Shown here: in pieces, positions 45,091 through 57,695 of the stretch
Position numbering within the stretch: position 1 is the first letter of the stretch
How the letters are laid out: each line of letters opens with the position of its first letter
Origin: Rhizophagus irregularis
Lineage: Eukaryota > Glomeromycota > Glomeromycetes > Glomerales > Glomeraceae
Reading direction: 5' to 3'
Assembly (NCBI RefSeq): GCF_026210795.1
Contig: NC_089436.1
Coordinates: 1,240,001 to 1,304,000 of the forward strand
Length of the DNA: 64,000 bases
Translations under genes and position numbers: made by a program
The notes under the pieces: model-generated
The model's input: the letters and a program-made list of their open reading frames with translations, nothing else
Databases searched by the model: none
What the model was told of the DNA's origin: nothing

Positions 45091-45579
45091 ACTGTAGAGA
45101 GGGAGAATTTGCGAAACATTCAGCTTATAACTTTTTTTTATTCTTTTACTTTATATTATTAACATAAATGTCAATGATTTAGTAAGAATATACATGAATA
45201 TAAAGAAAATCAGAAATCGTGTCGTTACACCACGTTATCAATGTTAATACTTAATCAGTTAATGGATTTATTAGTGCGGTGACATATATGACATATTACG
45301 TAACGTCAGTTTAATAGACATGTAGCTAGTGACAAAAATCTTACGTTACACATATAATAAATCATGTCATGTGATCTAAAATTGTTATTTTAATTGGTCT
45401 ATCATAATTATTGTTGATCATATGGACGGTCACGTTTTAAATTTTAATTCGTCCTCAAATAAAAAAGTTAATTTTCAAACCAGTTTCAATCCAGGTTTTA
45501 GCTTCTGGTTAGACATAAATTTGAGCATTGAACAGTTAATCGGTAGTTAACCTATTTACACATCCCTAATTAGGATTAT
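45091..45579. other. no gene seen
   Basis: AT-rich spacer with no recognised features. Confidence 0.3.
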
Positions 45580-46405
45580 CTCAGGGTTCAGAAATTTCAT
45601 CGGAACTACGATTATACACATTTTAATTATTTTGTTTACGTTATGAAGTTCTATGAATAGAACATTTTAGATGTTTCTAGTAGGTTTAGTTTCACAATTC
45701 GGAAATTGCCGATATATCATTTTTAATTTGTATTTCATGGATTAAGAAGTTCAAACAAATTCTTTTTTTTTTTATTTTTTTTGCGTTTACTCTCAAAAGT
45801 AGATATTGTTTAAAATCTAATCACGTGCAACGTATAAACACGGTTATTTTGTTAGTCTATTATTCAATTAAAAAATATTTTTATGGGAGTCCTAGATATT
45901 GGTTTACAGTTCATTTGATTGTAATTATTTTAATTGAATATATATTTAAAATTTGTATGTATATTTAATAATATTCAAAAACTTAAAGCAATCTTAGTAA
46001 AAATATTAATAAAAAAAAAAAGTGAATAAGGATTTCTTGTTAAACTAATAAAATAATAAAATTTGTTAAAGCTTAATTGAATTTTGTGTTAAAATTTTAG
46101 AAATTCATAATTAGTTATATAACAACACTCGAGAAATATTTACTAGTACATTACGATGAAATTCAGTTTGTGATTCCTCATGTATGATGACAACGAAAAA
46201 AAACGTAGTTAAAAAAAGAAATTCGGTTATAATAATCAGCGTTAAAATGGGTTAAAAGAATTGGAAAATATTTTTCTTTTAATCTATGCCAATTTTTTCC
46301 TACCATAATTTTACTTAATGATTTTAGCAAAAGCCAATTATATATTGTGCTTATAATACCGACGTAATACGAATTTATATGAAATTATTTTGTTGAAGCT
46401 TAAAA

Positions 46406-47074
46406 TTATTGAAATCTTCTTGTTGGCAGTCCATTTGTATCTTGGTGAGTAATATGTTCATTGCTTGAAAAATCACTATCATTATAATTTTGATTGTCTG
46501 CCATTGATGAAACGGTTTGTGTTATCATTTCATTATTCCCGACGTCATTTGTGTTTCTATCACAGATCATTCGATAGAAAAGTTTTTGTTTCAAGTTATG
46601 TTCAAGATTGAATTTTTGATCTAAAGACAACGGGTTTGTATCAAAATTCATTCCACACACTTCATTATTCAAAATGGTTTCTACTAATGAGTATGAAAGT
46701 AATTTACAAGTAACATGATATCTTATAGAGGGATAACTTGGATGCTGGTAAAAAAATTCATGATCATAATGATTATGGTCATTAAAAGTATCTTGTAAAA
46801 TGATTTTACAAATTACAAGATAAAAATTGACATCATTTGGCGAAAAATAATAAAACTTTAAATAGTTTAATACTTGTTGTTGCATAGTATGCGTTGCTAT
46901 ATCGAAAGTAGTAAAGTTACATGATATATCAGTCATATTTCCATGAGACGTTATTGAAGATTCTTGACTTTGCGTAGTTTGTTGAATTGCGGTAGAAAAA
47001 TCAAATGATTCATCAGTTTCAATGGAATTATTATAAATAAACGATTGTCGTAAATTTTCATCCATATTATTCAT
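46406..47074 (-). CDS. unknown 222-residue protein, intact copy
   Basis: Single-exon frame from MNNMDENLRQS to TRRFQ. Both ends are Asn/Gln/Ser/Thr-rich and probably disordered (SIETDESFDFST, TTQSQESSITS, NQNYNDSDFSS). The middle third (about residues 65-165) is well ordered in appearance: LNYLKFYYFSPNDVNFYLV, then a His-rich NDHNHYDHEFFYQHPSYP, then CKLLSYSLVE. There is no signal peptide or membrane helix. I do not recognise the family. Two other copies exist in the window, one frameshifted (25059-25717) and one eroded (32600-33240), so this is probably the functional one. It sits in the slot that other module copies use for the kinase-like gene and shares that gene's flanks. Confidence 0.7.
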   Translation of the reverse strand: MNNMDENLRQSFIYNNSIETDESFDFSTAIQQTTQSQESSITSHGNMTDISCNFTTFDIATHTMQQQVLNYLKFYYFSPNDVNFYLVICKIILQDTFNDHNHYDHEFFYQHPSYPSIRYHVTCKLLSYSLVETILNNEVCGMNFDTNPLSLDQKFNLEHNLKQKLFYRMICDRNTNDVGNNEMITQTVSSMADNQNYNDSDFSSNEHITHQDTNGLPTRRFQ

Positions 47075-47159
47075 ATTGTCTTTATATGAAATAATGAGAA
47101 CAGTTAATTATATCTCTTAAATATAAATACAGTATTACTACTCGAAGATTTATCTATTA

Positions 47160-47466
47160 GGCCACACAAATTCAATTTTTCGGTTCACGTAACATTGAAA
47201 TTTAAAATCGACCCGGGGACCCGGGGTTTATTGTTTATTAGTAAAAAAAGTTTATATATAAAATTGTGACATTTGATTGGTTGACTTTTAAAAGGGAGGA
47301 ATTTATTTTCGCTCTAGAAGTTCTCAGCCGCGTGATAAACTTACCCGCCAATAAAATTACGTTCTGATCACATGATAAATTTTTTATATATAAACTTTTT
47401 TTTATTGAAATTTGAAAAAGTGACCCGGCCGGGTGAAGTGAACCGAAAATTCGAATTTGTGTGGCC
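47160..47466. mobile_element. 307-bp PIF/Harbinger-like MITE upstream of the unknown gene
   Basis: Ends GGCCACACAAATTC / GAATTTGTGTGGCC are inverted repeats continuing into ttttcggttcac, and TTA is duplicated at 47157-47159 and 47467-47469. The sister module lacks it: there 'ttctttattctccatttaactg' is continuous at about 25012-25033. It sits about 85 bp upstream of the ATG and may alter that gene's promoter. Confidence 0.8.
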
Positions 47467-48899
47467 TTATGTAAAAATGAAATGGAGAATAAAGAAAAAA
47501 AATATTTGTATATATCCTCCAGGATACGATTTTTTGGTTTTATCGTTATATATATAAAAAAGAAAAATTTATAGATATGAATAATTTGAAAAAGAAAAAT
47601 CATTTCCGGGTGTCATTTGCCTAACCTTATCGATTTTAGTATAAGTTACTACTTATTCATGATAAAGATTGATAATAATTTGAAATTAATCCGACGAATT
47701 GCAGTTTGCATTTTCAGATCACTGATCAAAAAAAAAGAAATTATATTATCGTTTTTGTTTTCCTTTTTTTTCAGTCTGCTTTTTTATCATAAGATTTTTA
47801 AATTTTGGAATAAACTTTTAAACTTTATTTCTTATATCTCGAGCAAATATCAACCGACAAGCCATTTGGCGTTTTTTTTTATTAAATTAGATATTTATTC
47901 TTAATTAGTTGTATTAAAGGAAACTTTTTTGCTGATCTATTTGTGTCACTGCTGCAAAATAGCGGAGGACCTGCCAAAAAACAGCAGATCCCCCGCTGAA
48001 GATAGTGGACTTCTGGCATAAAAATATCTGCTCATAGAATACAATAAGTCCTACTTCATATTGTTTTATTAAATAAAATTTCGATAATTATAGGACCAAA
48101 TAAAAATCTTAAAAAGGTGGAATAAAAAAATCTTAAAAGGTAACATTGCAATGATTATTTAAAGATGTACATTTGTGCATACACATAAGTGCATGAGTTT
48201 TGGCGAAAATTTCTGTAATTAGGATAGTCTTAATACACGAAATTACGTAATTACTTCTGAAAATATTTTACATTAAACTACATTAACTACATTAACTTTG
48301 AAAAAAACTATCTTTAGGAATAATGCCCATGAAACCATGTGAAATAATAGATTTTTTTAACGTCAAGAATGCCCACGAGGTAATCGCATTTTGATCGCAT
48401 TTTTTGCATGTGAATATTGAATGAACAAGGTTTTTTAAACAATAACGCAAATAATGATTAATCAATTTCCAAAGATTTCCAAATTCGACTATTTCAATAG
48501 TCAAAAATATAAGACTTTCCGAAAATACATGACTAAAATTATTTAAAGTTTCACAGAGTAGATTCGCATCACATTGCAGATAGCAAATGCGATAAGTGAG
48601 ATATAATATTATAAGCTTTTTTTTCTTTATGATTATCAACTGTTACATTAAAAGCTAGCACGAAAGGCAATACAGTATATTTATTTATTTATTTATTTTT
48701 GTTTACACAATACGATTGAGTTCAGATTAATATTTAGAATTTTTGGGGGGAATTTTACATGGCAATTTATCAAAAGAGATGAAAAATTGATATGATAAAG
48801 TGAAGTATGTCAAAATTATATGATTAAATTTTCTTGCAGTAGATCAGGCAGGATTCAGGATTGTTCTCTGGAAAATAATTAGCCCTGTAAAAAATGGAC

Positions 48900-50333
48900 A
48901 ACCTTAAGTCACAAAAAGATTTCGGGAATTCCAGAAAAAGAATTTTATTAATTAAATAGTATTACAGACGTAAAATTCTGAATCAAGCTAAAATTATCAC
49001 ATTCCAATCTATTAATTGCATAATAATTAAAATTAAAGAAATGATTCCAAATTAAATATGTAGAAAGTTTAAACGGGATAACGAAATTTAATTTTATTCT
49101 TTTTTACGTTCACCTCGGAAATAAGTCTTGTGGCTACAAAGGCCCGAATTATACATATCACTTGCTATCATCAAAAAAGGGAGGATCTACACGTTATTTG
49201 ATTAATTTTGGCGCAGTATTATATTTAATTTTTAAATTTACTGCGATCCGAAATGACCTTAAACTATTGGAGAATTTATTTTAGTAATAAGATTCTTTTT
49301 CCGGGATGATGTTAACTACTAAGGAATTACTTTCTTATTTTAGTAATGTAGATCACATGTGTACAAAAGGTTATTCTGACAACGAAGCGGTCAGGAAGAC
49401 CTAAATCCAATTTTTGGGGAAATTTTATTTTATTAATCCATCTGATTTTTAATTTAATTGGTTCTATTATTCTTTTGGAAAGAATTAATTTAATTCGTTC
49501 TTCTTATTTTAATTAATTCTATTTGATTTTTATTGGTTCGATTATAATTTTGTTTTCACATAAATAGGTTTTGAATTTATTTACCTAAAATTTAATTTCT
49601 TTCCTAAAATTTTTATTTTATTATTATTATTTTGAATTTGGGAAATATATTTTTAACTACTAATTAATACAATTTACCCTTCGCATACCATCCGGTGGCA
49701 ATGATTTAGCAAATCATGCAACGTAATGGTCCCTACATTGCTTCGATCGAAGTTCTGAGAACTTCGTAACAAAGAAAACGGTGCAGTATATCTCGGATTA
49801 TCCCGTTACGGAATCATCCAATTGTAAAGTTTCTCTCATGACTCATTGTTACTTACAATAAGATAAAGTTATATTAGATTATAAATTACTAATTACGGTT
49901 AAATATTTTTCCAGCCTGTTTTACCAATGCATTACTTTACTGTATTAAAAGTTATAATTAAGCACCCTATTCATATAATTCCGACAAATTCATCATTACT
50001 TATATAAGAATCTTGTGTTAGTATATTATGAAATTTAAATTTATAAAATTTATCCTGTTTTTATGGAACTGAATTTAATGTGACTCTCGTATTATTAACA
50101 AATATACGAAAACGTAACGGATTATCTTTTTTTTATTTAAATTCCTTTAAATATTTTTGTTTTAGTACCATCTCGATATCATTTCGCTGACCTAAAAAAA
50201 GTATTAATTGGAATATTAAAAATACAAGAATTCTAACAAGAACTTCTATCCACTAAAAAGAATAGATATATCAAAGGTATTAAAAATTTATATTTGAACT
50301 TTGCATATTTTTCCATTACGCCTACGATGGCAC
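48900..50333 (-). other. non-coding outer flank of the module
   Basis: No gene. 49790-50333 aligns with 56900-57450 (phrase 'cttacaataagataaagtt'); 48900-49100 is a worn form of the region near 2160. Confidence 0.45.
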
Positions 50334-50341
50334 AACCTCAT

Positions 50342-51130
50342 GGGTTCGGTATATTTCACCGAAAATCATTTCACCGAATTTTAATCTTTTACCGTAATTC
50401 GATAACATAGCCACAATTATTAATTTAATATTCAATGGTTTTTTATTGTAAAAAAATGGGGAGTCTGGTTCTAGCAATAAGGATTAACAATGGTTAATCA
50501 TGTTTATTTTTTTTTTTAGATATTTCGTTATTAACGTAATATTTTTTATATTTCATCCATAGGAGTCATTTTATACCTTTTATAGTAGATTAAATTAAAC
50601 CTTTTAACAATTTAGAATAGAGTGAACCACTCCACCTCTGACAGTATTTACAGGTGGCAACCATTAGGTTTGAAAGAAAAATACGGATCATTTACGTGAT
50701 TGTTTTATGTATAGTAGTTTTTTACAAATCGTTGTCACAACCTACTACTAGATTATCCTGAACCTTTCTTGTTCTTGTCTATTCAGGCTTGGTCGGAGCC
50801 CTGAATAGTTTTTTTCTTTTTTCTTTTTTCTAGTAAGGGTCCGCTCCATATTGATTTGGACAAACTGAAGTTATTCGTTAGAATAGTGATGTGATTTTCA
50901 TTGTAATTCTCCTTACTATCCATAAAATAAAATAAAATAAATAAATAAATTGTTTATAATGCTATTTTTTTTTGTATTTTTTACTGATATTTTTAGTTGT
51001 CAGTGAAATGATCCTGTCGGTGAAATGATCGTCGGTAAAACAACTGTAGGTGAAACGACCCTGTCGGTGAAATGACTGTCGGTAAGTTGATTGTCGGTGA
51101 GACGATTTTCGGTGAAATAAATGCGTCCCC
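50342..51130. mobile_element. foldback-type element with TTTCACCGAC iterons
   Basis: A perfect 8-bp target duplication, aacctcat (50334-50341, 51131-51138), defines the ends. Two tttcaccgaa units lie at the left and about eight inverted units (gtcggtgaaatgat and variants) at 50998-51120. The 789-bp size and asymmetric iteron blocks match the element at 31700-32504. Internal sequence shows no gene; frame 50962-51159 translates the iterons. Confidence 0.85.
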
Positions 51131-51234
51131 AACCTCATACCATTTACTGTATTTGTCATGATTAAGGGATAATAAGATAAATTTTAGAAAACTTACTACT
51201 TATTACTGTTATCTGTTATGCGCATGCATATCAG

Positions 51235-52255
51235 CTTTGTTATTTTTCTTATGGTAAATTTATAGAATTTAATTTATTAGTAGTAGTGTAGTTATTTTAA
51301 GGAGTAGTAGTTGTTAGTTATAACGCTATTAAGGTTGATATGTCTTCCGGTAGTCCATCGGATAGGTGGGTGAAAGTTGTTATGGGTCGGCAGTGGGACT
51401 TAGATAGCCTCGTAGAGCAATTAAATCTTCCCCCCACAACTATTTAGTAACTAGTTAGCTAGATCTTTATTGTTGTAACTCGCGTTTTTATATCTTTTTT
51501 ATTATAAAAATTTATGAGTTGAACTTTTAAAAAAAAAACTGCGCATGTGTTACCACCGGTTTTTGGCGTTCGGTCAGGTAACAGAAAGAAATATAAGGAT
51601 CGGTTAACAAATGACAGGGTAATATGACGTTCATTAGATATCAGGCGTTAAAGCAAATCGGTTAATGCATGTGCAAACAATAAGCAATTGATAAATAAAT
51701 GATAACGAAGTGAAACGTGTATATATTAATCTGTTTATAATCGGACTTAAATGGTGTATAAGTAATAAAACAATATGTAACAAAAGGTCAATAAAAGATA
51801 ATAAACACTTTAAAGAAACAAACGAGTTGTAATAAATCGGAAACAAACAGGCGGGTTTATTAACACTTGAACAAAATACGATATTACTGCCTCTATCGGC
51901 GCTCTGTGATATCTGTATATCTATCTTTTGAAAATACAACCTACACGAACTGCTCAAAACTACTCCTCACCCATCGGTCCTTTTTAAATCGTTAAAAATC
52001 TGGTGCGAATCTGACTATCGAACAGATTTGCCACCCGGCCAATCTCACGCACCTCCCGGCCAAATGTGGCGATTGGTCGTATTTGTCTATTAAGCCACCT
52101 TTAATTCCGTCAGCCACTTTCCCACCGCTAAGCTTCCGATTTTATCTAATCGTTAAATAACTAAAAATATCTCTATGTAACATAACTAAAAATAAACTAA
52201 TAATAAATAATAAATAAAAATAAAAAAAAGAAAAAAATATATCCCGTGACTGACA
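51235..52255. mobile_element. about 1-kb insertion of unknown class
   Basis: The 12-mer catgcatatcag stands at 51223-51234 and 52256-52267. The left arm of the inverted duplication has the corresponding unduplicated text (gatatgcataac, near 6040-6052). The insert has an A-rich stretch (52195-52240) near its right end but no TIR or RT. It could be a short non-LTR element with a 3' tail; a minus frame at 51634-51957 has no motif. Confidence 0.5.
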
Positions 52256-53214
52256 CATGCATATCAGATAACCCTGAAGTTTATACTACAAATGATTATA
52301 TAACATAAATAATATAAATATTTAATATGCCGTTAAAGTTTAGTACGGTTGTGATTAAAATACGTCTAATGGGAATATATAAATTATCAAGACCAAACTG
52401 CTGTATCATCATTTAACACCATTTAACATCATATCTATAAAAATTACGCGCATTATTATCTCATCTTAATTATCATCTTGTTATTATTAGTAATATCATG
52501 CTAATTATAACTAAACTTTTTAACTATTTAAAATAGTAAAGATTAACAAAGATAATCGAAACTTTAATATATTTTTATTAAAATAATAAAAGCAGGATAG
52601 CTCATTAAATATTATCAATGATAACAATATGGGATAAGATAACATTGTCTTTTGAGATATAAACAGATTATGTTAATCTTATTGTATCACAGATAATACG
52701 TATATTCCTACAATTAGCTTAGATTGATACTCTTGATAAAAATGAGTAAATTGATATAGTTTTTAGTAAAACGCGGACCTTTTCCATTTTCAGTTAAAAA
52801 TAGATTTAAATTTTGATTTTTATTCGGCGTGAACGAAAAGTTGTCAAATTAATCTTAATTAAATTTTTGTTGAAGATTCTTAAAAAATTGTGTGGATTAC
52901 ATAATTAATTACATAAAAACGTTCGAAGAGAATTTACCATAAATGTTAATATTAATATTACGATTTAGTTTGTGATTTTGTGATTTTCACGAATGATGAC
53001 AAAACGAAAAAAGAAACGAATAAAACGAAATTTGGAGGAACAAAGAAAAGGAATTTACATATAACGAACCGGTGTTAAACGGAAATAAAGGTATTTTCGA
53101 TAAAGGCCAATTTTCTCTTACCGTAATTTTACTAACGACAGTATCTGTATTCATGCAAAAGATGAATGATAACGAATTCGCGATACGATAAACGATCCCC
53201 TTTTACATTTTTCC

Positions 53215-53511
53215 ATATAAAAAAGTTCCGAAAAACTTAATGGTCGACAGTAGTATATAGCTTTTTCATGACATGGTAAAATGTTAAAATGTAATTGTTC
53301 TAAATTTGAGAATTTAATTTCTTCAGCAATATCAAATTGATTTGATAATTCGGATGGATCAGGATCGTCGCATATTGCTGTGACCCAATTTCCTAAGCAT
53401 TCGTAAAGTTGAGATGCTGTTGGTCTATTGGATGAATCAGCATCAAATATTGTAACATTAATCTAGCGAAAACAGGTAGAGTTCCGCTAACTATATTTGG
53501 TCCGGTTCCTG
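53215..53511 (-). pseudogene. extra kinase 3' fragment in tandem
   Basis: Begins abruptly at the GTTCAGGAACC of exon 2 and follows the copy-1 type C-terminus (NLEQLHFNILPCHEKAIYYSR). A one-base loss in 'caatatttgatgctgat' breaks the frame. It lies just downstream of the intact gene, whose own C-terminus (RFNIILRHENAIYFSR) is more diverged, pointing to unequal recombination between two tandem kinases. Confidence 0.75.
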
Positions 53512-53568
53512 AACAACTACTCGAATAAAATTAGACAATGATTTTAATATATTTTCCAGTATATAATA

Positions 53569-55052
53569 TTAATATATGGAATGTAATAACGGGCGACTAA
53601 AATAAATGGCATTTTCATGACGCAGTATAATATTAAATCTTAATTTATCTCTATTTGCGAATTTAGCTTCTTCTGCGGCATTGAATTGATTTGATAATTC
53701 GGATGGATCAGGGTCATCACAAATTGCTATAAACCAATTTCCTAAATATTCGCAAAGCTGTGATGCTGCTGGTCTATTGGATGGATCAGCATCCAAACAC
53801 TGCAACATTAATTTAGTGAAAATAGGTGGAGTTCCACTGACTATGTTCGGTCTGGTTCCTGAACAAATCTCTTGTATAAGTTGTGAATCATGAGGTCTAT
53901 CACAATAAGGGCGTACACCAGCTGATAGCATCCACATAATCATACCGAAGCTGTATATATCAGACTCTTTGGTTAGTGTATATCCATTTAAGATTTCGGG
54001 AGCAACGAATGGTATTACGCCGTAAATTTGTTTAGAAGATATTTGATTATCAACATGACCGTGTAATCCTGTGTCTGCAATTTTAGTATCTATTGAATCC
54101 ATTTCGTTCTCAACTAGTATATTCCCTCCGTGCAAATTTCCATGAATGAGATCACGTTCATGAATAAAATTAAGACCAGCTGATATTGCCCATAACATAT
54201 CTACGATATCTCTCCAGCAAAGGACTCCCATGGATTCGTCAAGATACGAATATAAATTTCCATTTTCATAATATCTCATAACGAACATGTAACCCGATGT
54301 CAGATCTTTAGTCATGCCAAAATAATCTGCAAGTGATCCACTTTGTAAACATTTATAATATCTATATAACTTTTTGGTTAAACAAATTTTTAGCCCAAAT
54401 TGTGCCAATTAGATTTACAGTTAAGTTTGACCAATAATAAAAATTTTCAGCCATTTGGCGTTTTTATTTATATACTTACTTGATTTACGAACTCTTGATT
54501 TATGTTCTGGGAATTATCAAATCGCTTTAGGATGACTTTAGTTAGACCATTACGAGTCCATACTTCGGTTTCTTCGTCCAAATTCCAACTTGGGCCTTCC
54601 ATCCATATTGCAGAATAAATTGAGCTAAAAGCACCTCGTTTATTAGTATTCTCAACTAAGTCGAATTGATTAAAATCAATCCACTCAAGGTAGTCCGTAC
54701 TGTCATTTGCATTTAATTGAGTGTACTGGATGAATTCATCTATCATAGAGTTTCCGCTGGTCCAACTATAAAATTTTCCTTTCAAATTTGAAATATCGCA
54801 AATTTTACACCATGCAGTGGAAGTTCGTTGGCTTTTACAATCTGGACAATTTCCATATGATAGAGCTTTATTATTTGCACTATTTATAGCGAAATCCCGA
54901 GACCCGGAGGCCGGTTCTGACAAACGCACGACCTCCAGCTTATTTGCTTTTTCTTTTATTTGCTTTTTTGGAAAATTTGCTTTTATTATTTTTTTTTCTC
55001 CGAAAAAAAAAATAATAAAAGGGTGGCTCTGGAAGCCGCGACATTCTATCAT
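53569..55052 (-). CDS. kinase-like protein (predicted pseudokinase), module copy 2
   Basis: Exons 54480-55052 and 53569-54369 join in phase (457 residues). The zinc-like CPDC-x9-CKIC motif, VILK lysine, HGNLHGGN catalytic loop with Asn for Asp, DTG and APE are as in copy 1. Exon-1 substitutions relative to copy 1 are few (e.g. GAFSS for GASSS, GLTKV for GPIKV). The last 25 residues differ (…FSRPLLHSIY). The ATG used here (MIECRGF) follows from a one-base difference in the T-run; the true start may lie further in, e.g. near the conserved KKIIKANFPKK. Flanks are the shared module flanks. Both frame and intron signals are preserved although the whole region is duplicated DNA. Confidence 0.8.
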
Positions 55053-56330
55053 AAAGCATTTATATTAGATATGTTAGCTGCTTTGCCAGAAAAAAAAAGT
55101 TTGATCAATTTAATTAGTTTATTTGAGTACAATAAGTCTGTATTTCATATTGTTTTTTATCGCAGTTTAAATAAGATTTCTATAATTATGACAAATAAAT
55201 CTAAAGGGTGTATGTAATAATAATAAAAAAAAATCTTTAAAGGTGTAACATTGCAACGAGATTTGCTTCTTGCATGACATATAAGTGCATGAGTGCTGGC
55301 GAAATTTCTGAAACCTGTAATTGGGATAATCTTAATACATAATGTATAAATGCGAAATTACGTAATTGCCTCTGAAAATATTTTACATTAACTACTTTAA
55401 CTACGAAAAAACTATCTTTAGGAATAATGCCCATGAAACCATGTGAAATAGCAACATTTTTTTAACGTCAAGAATGCCACGAGGTAATCGCATTTTGATC
55501 GCACTTTTTACATGCGAATATTGAATGAACAAGGTTTTTTAAACAATAACGCAAATAATGATTAATCAATTTCCAAAGATCTCCAAATTCGACTATTTTA
55601 GTTGTCAAAAATAAAAGATTTCCGAAAATACGTTACTAAAATTATTTAGCTTATGATTAATTCTTGTTGTTGTTTATTTAATACTTTATGTTTACCATTT
55701 TTTTAGGTAGCAAAACACTTAAAATTCGAAACGTTTTATTATATCTAAATCTATTTTTTTTTCTTGATAATCATCGCCATCTTATCTTGATATCTTGAAG
55801 TTTCACAGAAATCCGCATCACATTACATGAGCAACGAGAGAAAAAAGAATATTGTATTTAAAATGTCGAGTAATTTATCGCAGCACAAAATTTAAAAATT
55901 TATTACACGCGTCTCGGAAATAGCGATAAGAGATACGAATTATAATTTTTTTCTTTTGATTTTTCAACTGTTACATTACAAGCTAGCATGAAAAGGCAAT
56001 GATTTATTATTTATTTATTTTTTCTTTTTTTTTTGTTTACACAACACAATTGAGTTAAAATTAATGTTTCGAATTTTTGGCAATTTTACGTGGCTGTTTT
56101 TTGTGTTTTTATCAAAAAGGTGAAAAAATAAAGTACGTCAAAATTATATGATTGAATTTTACTTAAGGATAATACTTCGGAGCCTTAATTGTTATCGGTG
56201 AATTGCGTAAACTCTCCCTAAAAATGTTAATATATTCCGGTTTGCCGATCGAAGTTATATGTCGTATTTTTCTGTGTTCTATGAACAACCTTAATTTAAC
56301 TTATAAAGGTTTTCGGGGAACTCCGAAAAA
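55053..56330 (-). repeat. shared 5' flank of the module, copy 2
   Basis: Reverse complement of 2160-3376. It holds the minus frame 55237-55434, matching 3020-3217 with one residue changed; I treat that as duplicate noise. Confidence 0.65.
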
Positions 56331-57589
56331 AGAATTTATTAGATACATAAAAAACTTAAATATTAGTATTTTTATTTCATGGGGGAATAATAGGCCCCTT
56401 CACATGAAATAAATGGGTAATTCCTTGGAGCGTGTCACTCATTAAATATAAACTAAAATTAGTAATTTCCCGGCTATCTATATGGGGCCCGGGAAATAAG
56501 TAAACGAAGATTCCCGGTCATTTATAAACAGCTAATCACTTGCAATTTTTAAAAATTAGTATGAAGGTGATCATGGGTGACACTTAGTGCGACAGGGATC
56601 ACAGCTAAAATTATTAATGCTGTACACAAATGCCAATTTATTATCTGCATAGTTAAGAAAACATGTGTTTTATAGTATATGTTGCACGTAATTTGATTTT
56701 GTATCCAGTATCCGCTTTCGAGGAAAAAAAAATAATTTGTTATCCTGCTTAAACTTACCGAAATTTGGTAATATTTACCCGAGTAACAAGAGATCTACGT
56801 ACCTTTTCAGGGCCAAAATTACGTAATGCCGCCCGGAATTATCAAAAAAGGAATGATCTACACGACCACGGAATGTCGATCATGCCAAGAGACGTGCAAT
56901 GTATTCCGAATTATCCCGAATCATCGTTTCTGCTTACAATAAGATAAAGTTATTATTTAATGTAAATTAATTACGGTTAAATACTTAACTCTATAATGGT
57001 AATCCTCCCGTTTACTAATGTGACTATAGGTTATTGCTGTATTACATTATTTACCCTTTTGCATATAATTCCGCTAATTCCGCCGAATAATCTGACGAAA
57101 ATTCATTCATAAATATTTACTTGCAAAAGAATCTTGTGCTGAAATTTATCTTGTCTTTACGGAACGAAGTTTGTTGTGGCTCGATAAATTGATAAGTGAT
57201 AACTCGTATTATTAATAAATATGTATACGAAAACGTAACGGATTATCTTATTTATTTTAACTTCTTTAGATATTTTTGATTTAGTACTATCTCGATATCA
57301 TTTCACTGGCTGTATTGATAGAAATATAAATATATGAGAATTCCAAAAGGACTTCTATTCCACTAAAAAGAGATGAAGTATCAAAGATATTAAAAATTAT
57401 ATTTGAATTTGTAATTGTCGCATGAAATATTTTCCGTTACGCCAACTCTAACTGAACCTTCCAAAAAAACAAATTCATTACCATTTACAGTATGCATCAA
57501 TGGTACTTTTCAATTTAAATAATGCTATAACAAATTTATATGAACCAGATTTAAACTCAAATACTCAAATTAAATTTTGAACAATTAAT

Positions 57590-57695
57590 GCATGATATCT
57601 ACAATACGGGACTCCCCAAGATAAATCCCATTTCATATCTTATAATAAGCATGCAACATGATGTCGAATCTTTAGTTAAGCCAAAACAATTTGCA
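57590..57695 (-). pseudogene. decayed kinase fragment, mirror of 452-557
   Basis: Same worn exon-2 start (actccccaagataaatccc, gcatgcaacatgatgtcgaat) in reverse complement. Confidence 0.6.

Larger units (their letters stand above)
45580..50333 (-). repeat. module copy (minus) with the unknown gene
   Basis: In reverse complement: far-upstream flank (48900-50333, compare 56330-57450), shared 5' flank (47640-48900), kinase-intron scrap (about 47860), unknown gene, and shared 3' flank (46130-46330). It pairs with 23610-27065 over the inner part. The outermost part ends where the foldback element at 50342 begins. Confidence 0.7.

Noticed and set aside
51634-51957. 107-codon minus-strand frame
   Set aside because: Hydrophobic and Ser-rich by composition, without motif, splice pattern or a second copy. 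It is inside a probable insertion.
51235-52255. Possible LTR retrotransposon or solo LTR
   Set aside because: Ends are not TG...CA, the duplication is 12 bp rather than 4-6, and there is no primer-binding site or polypurine tract at the expected places.
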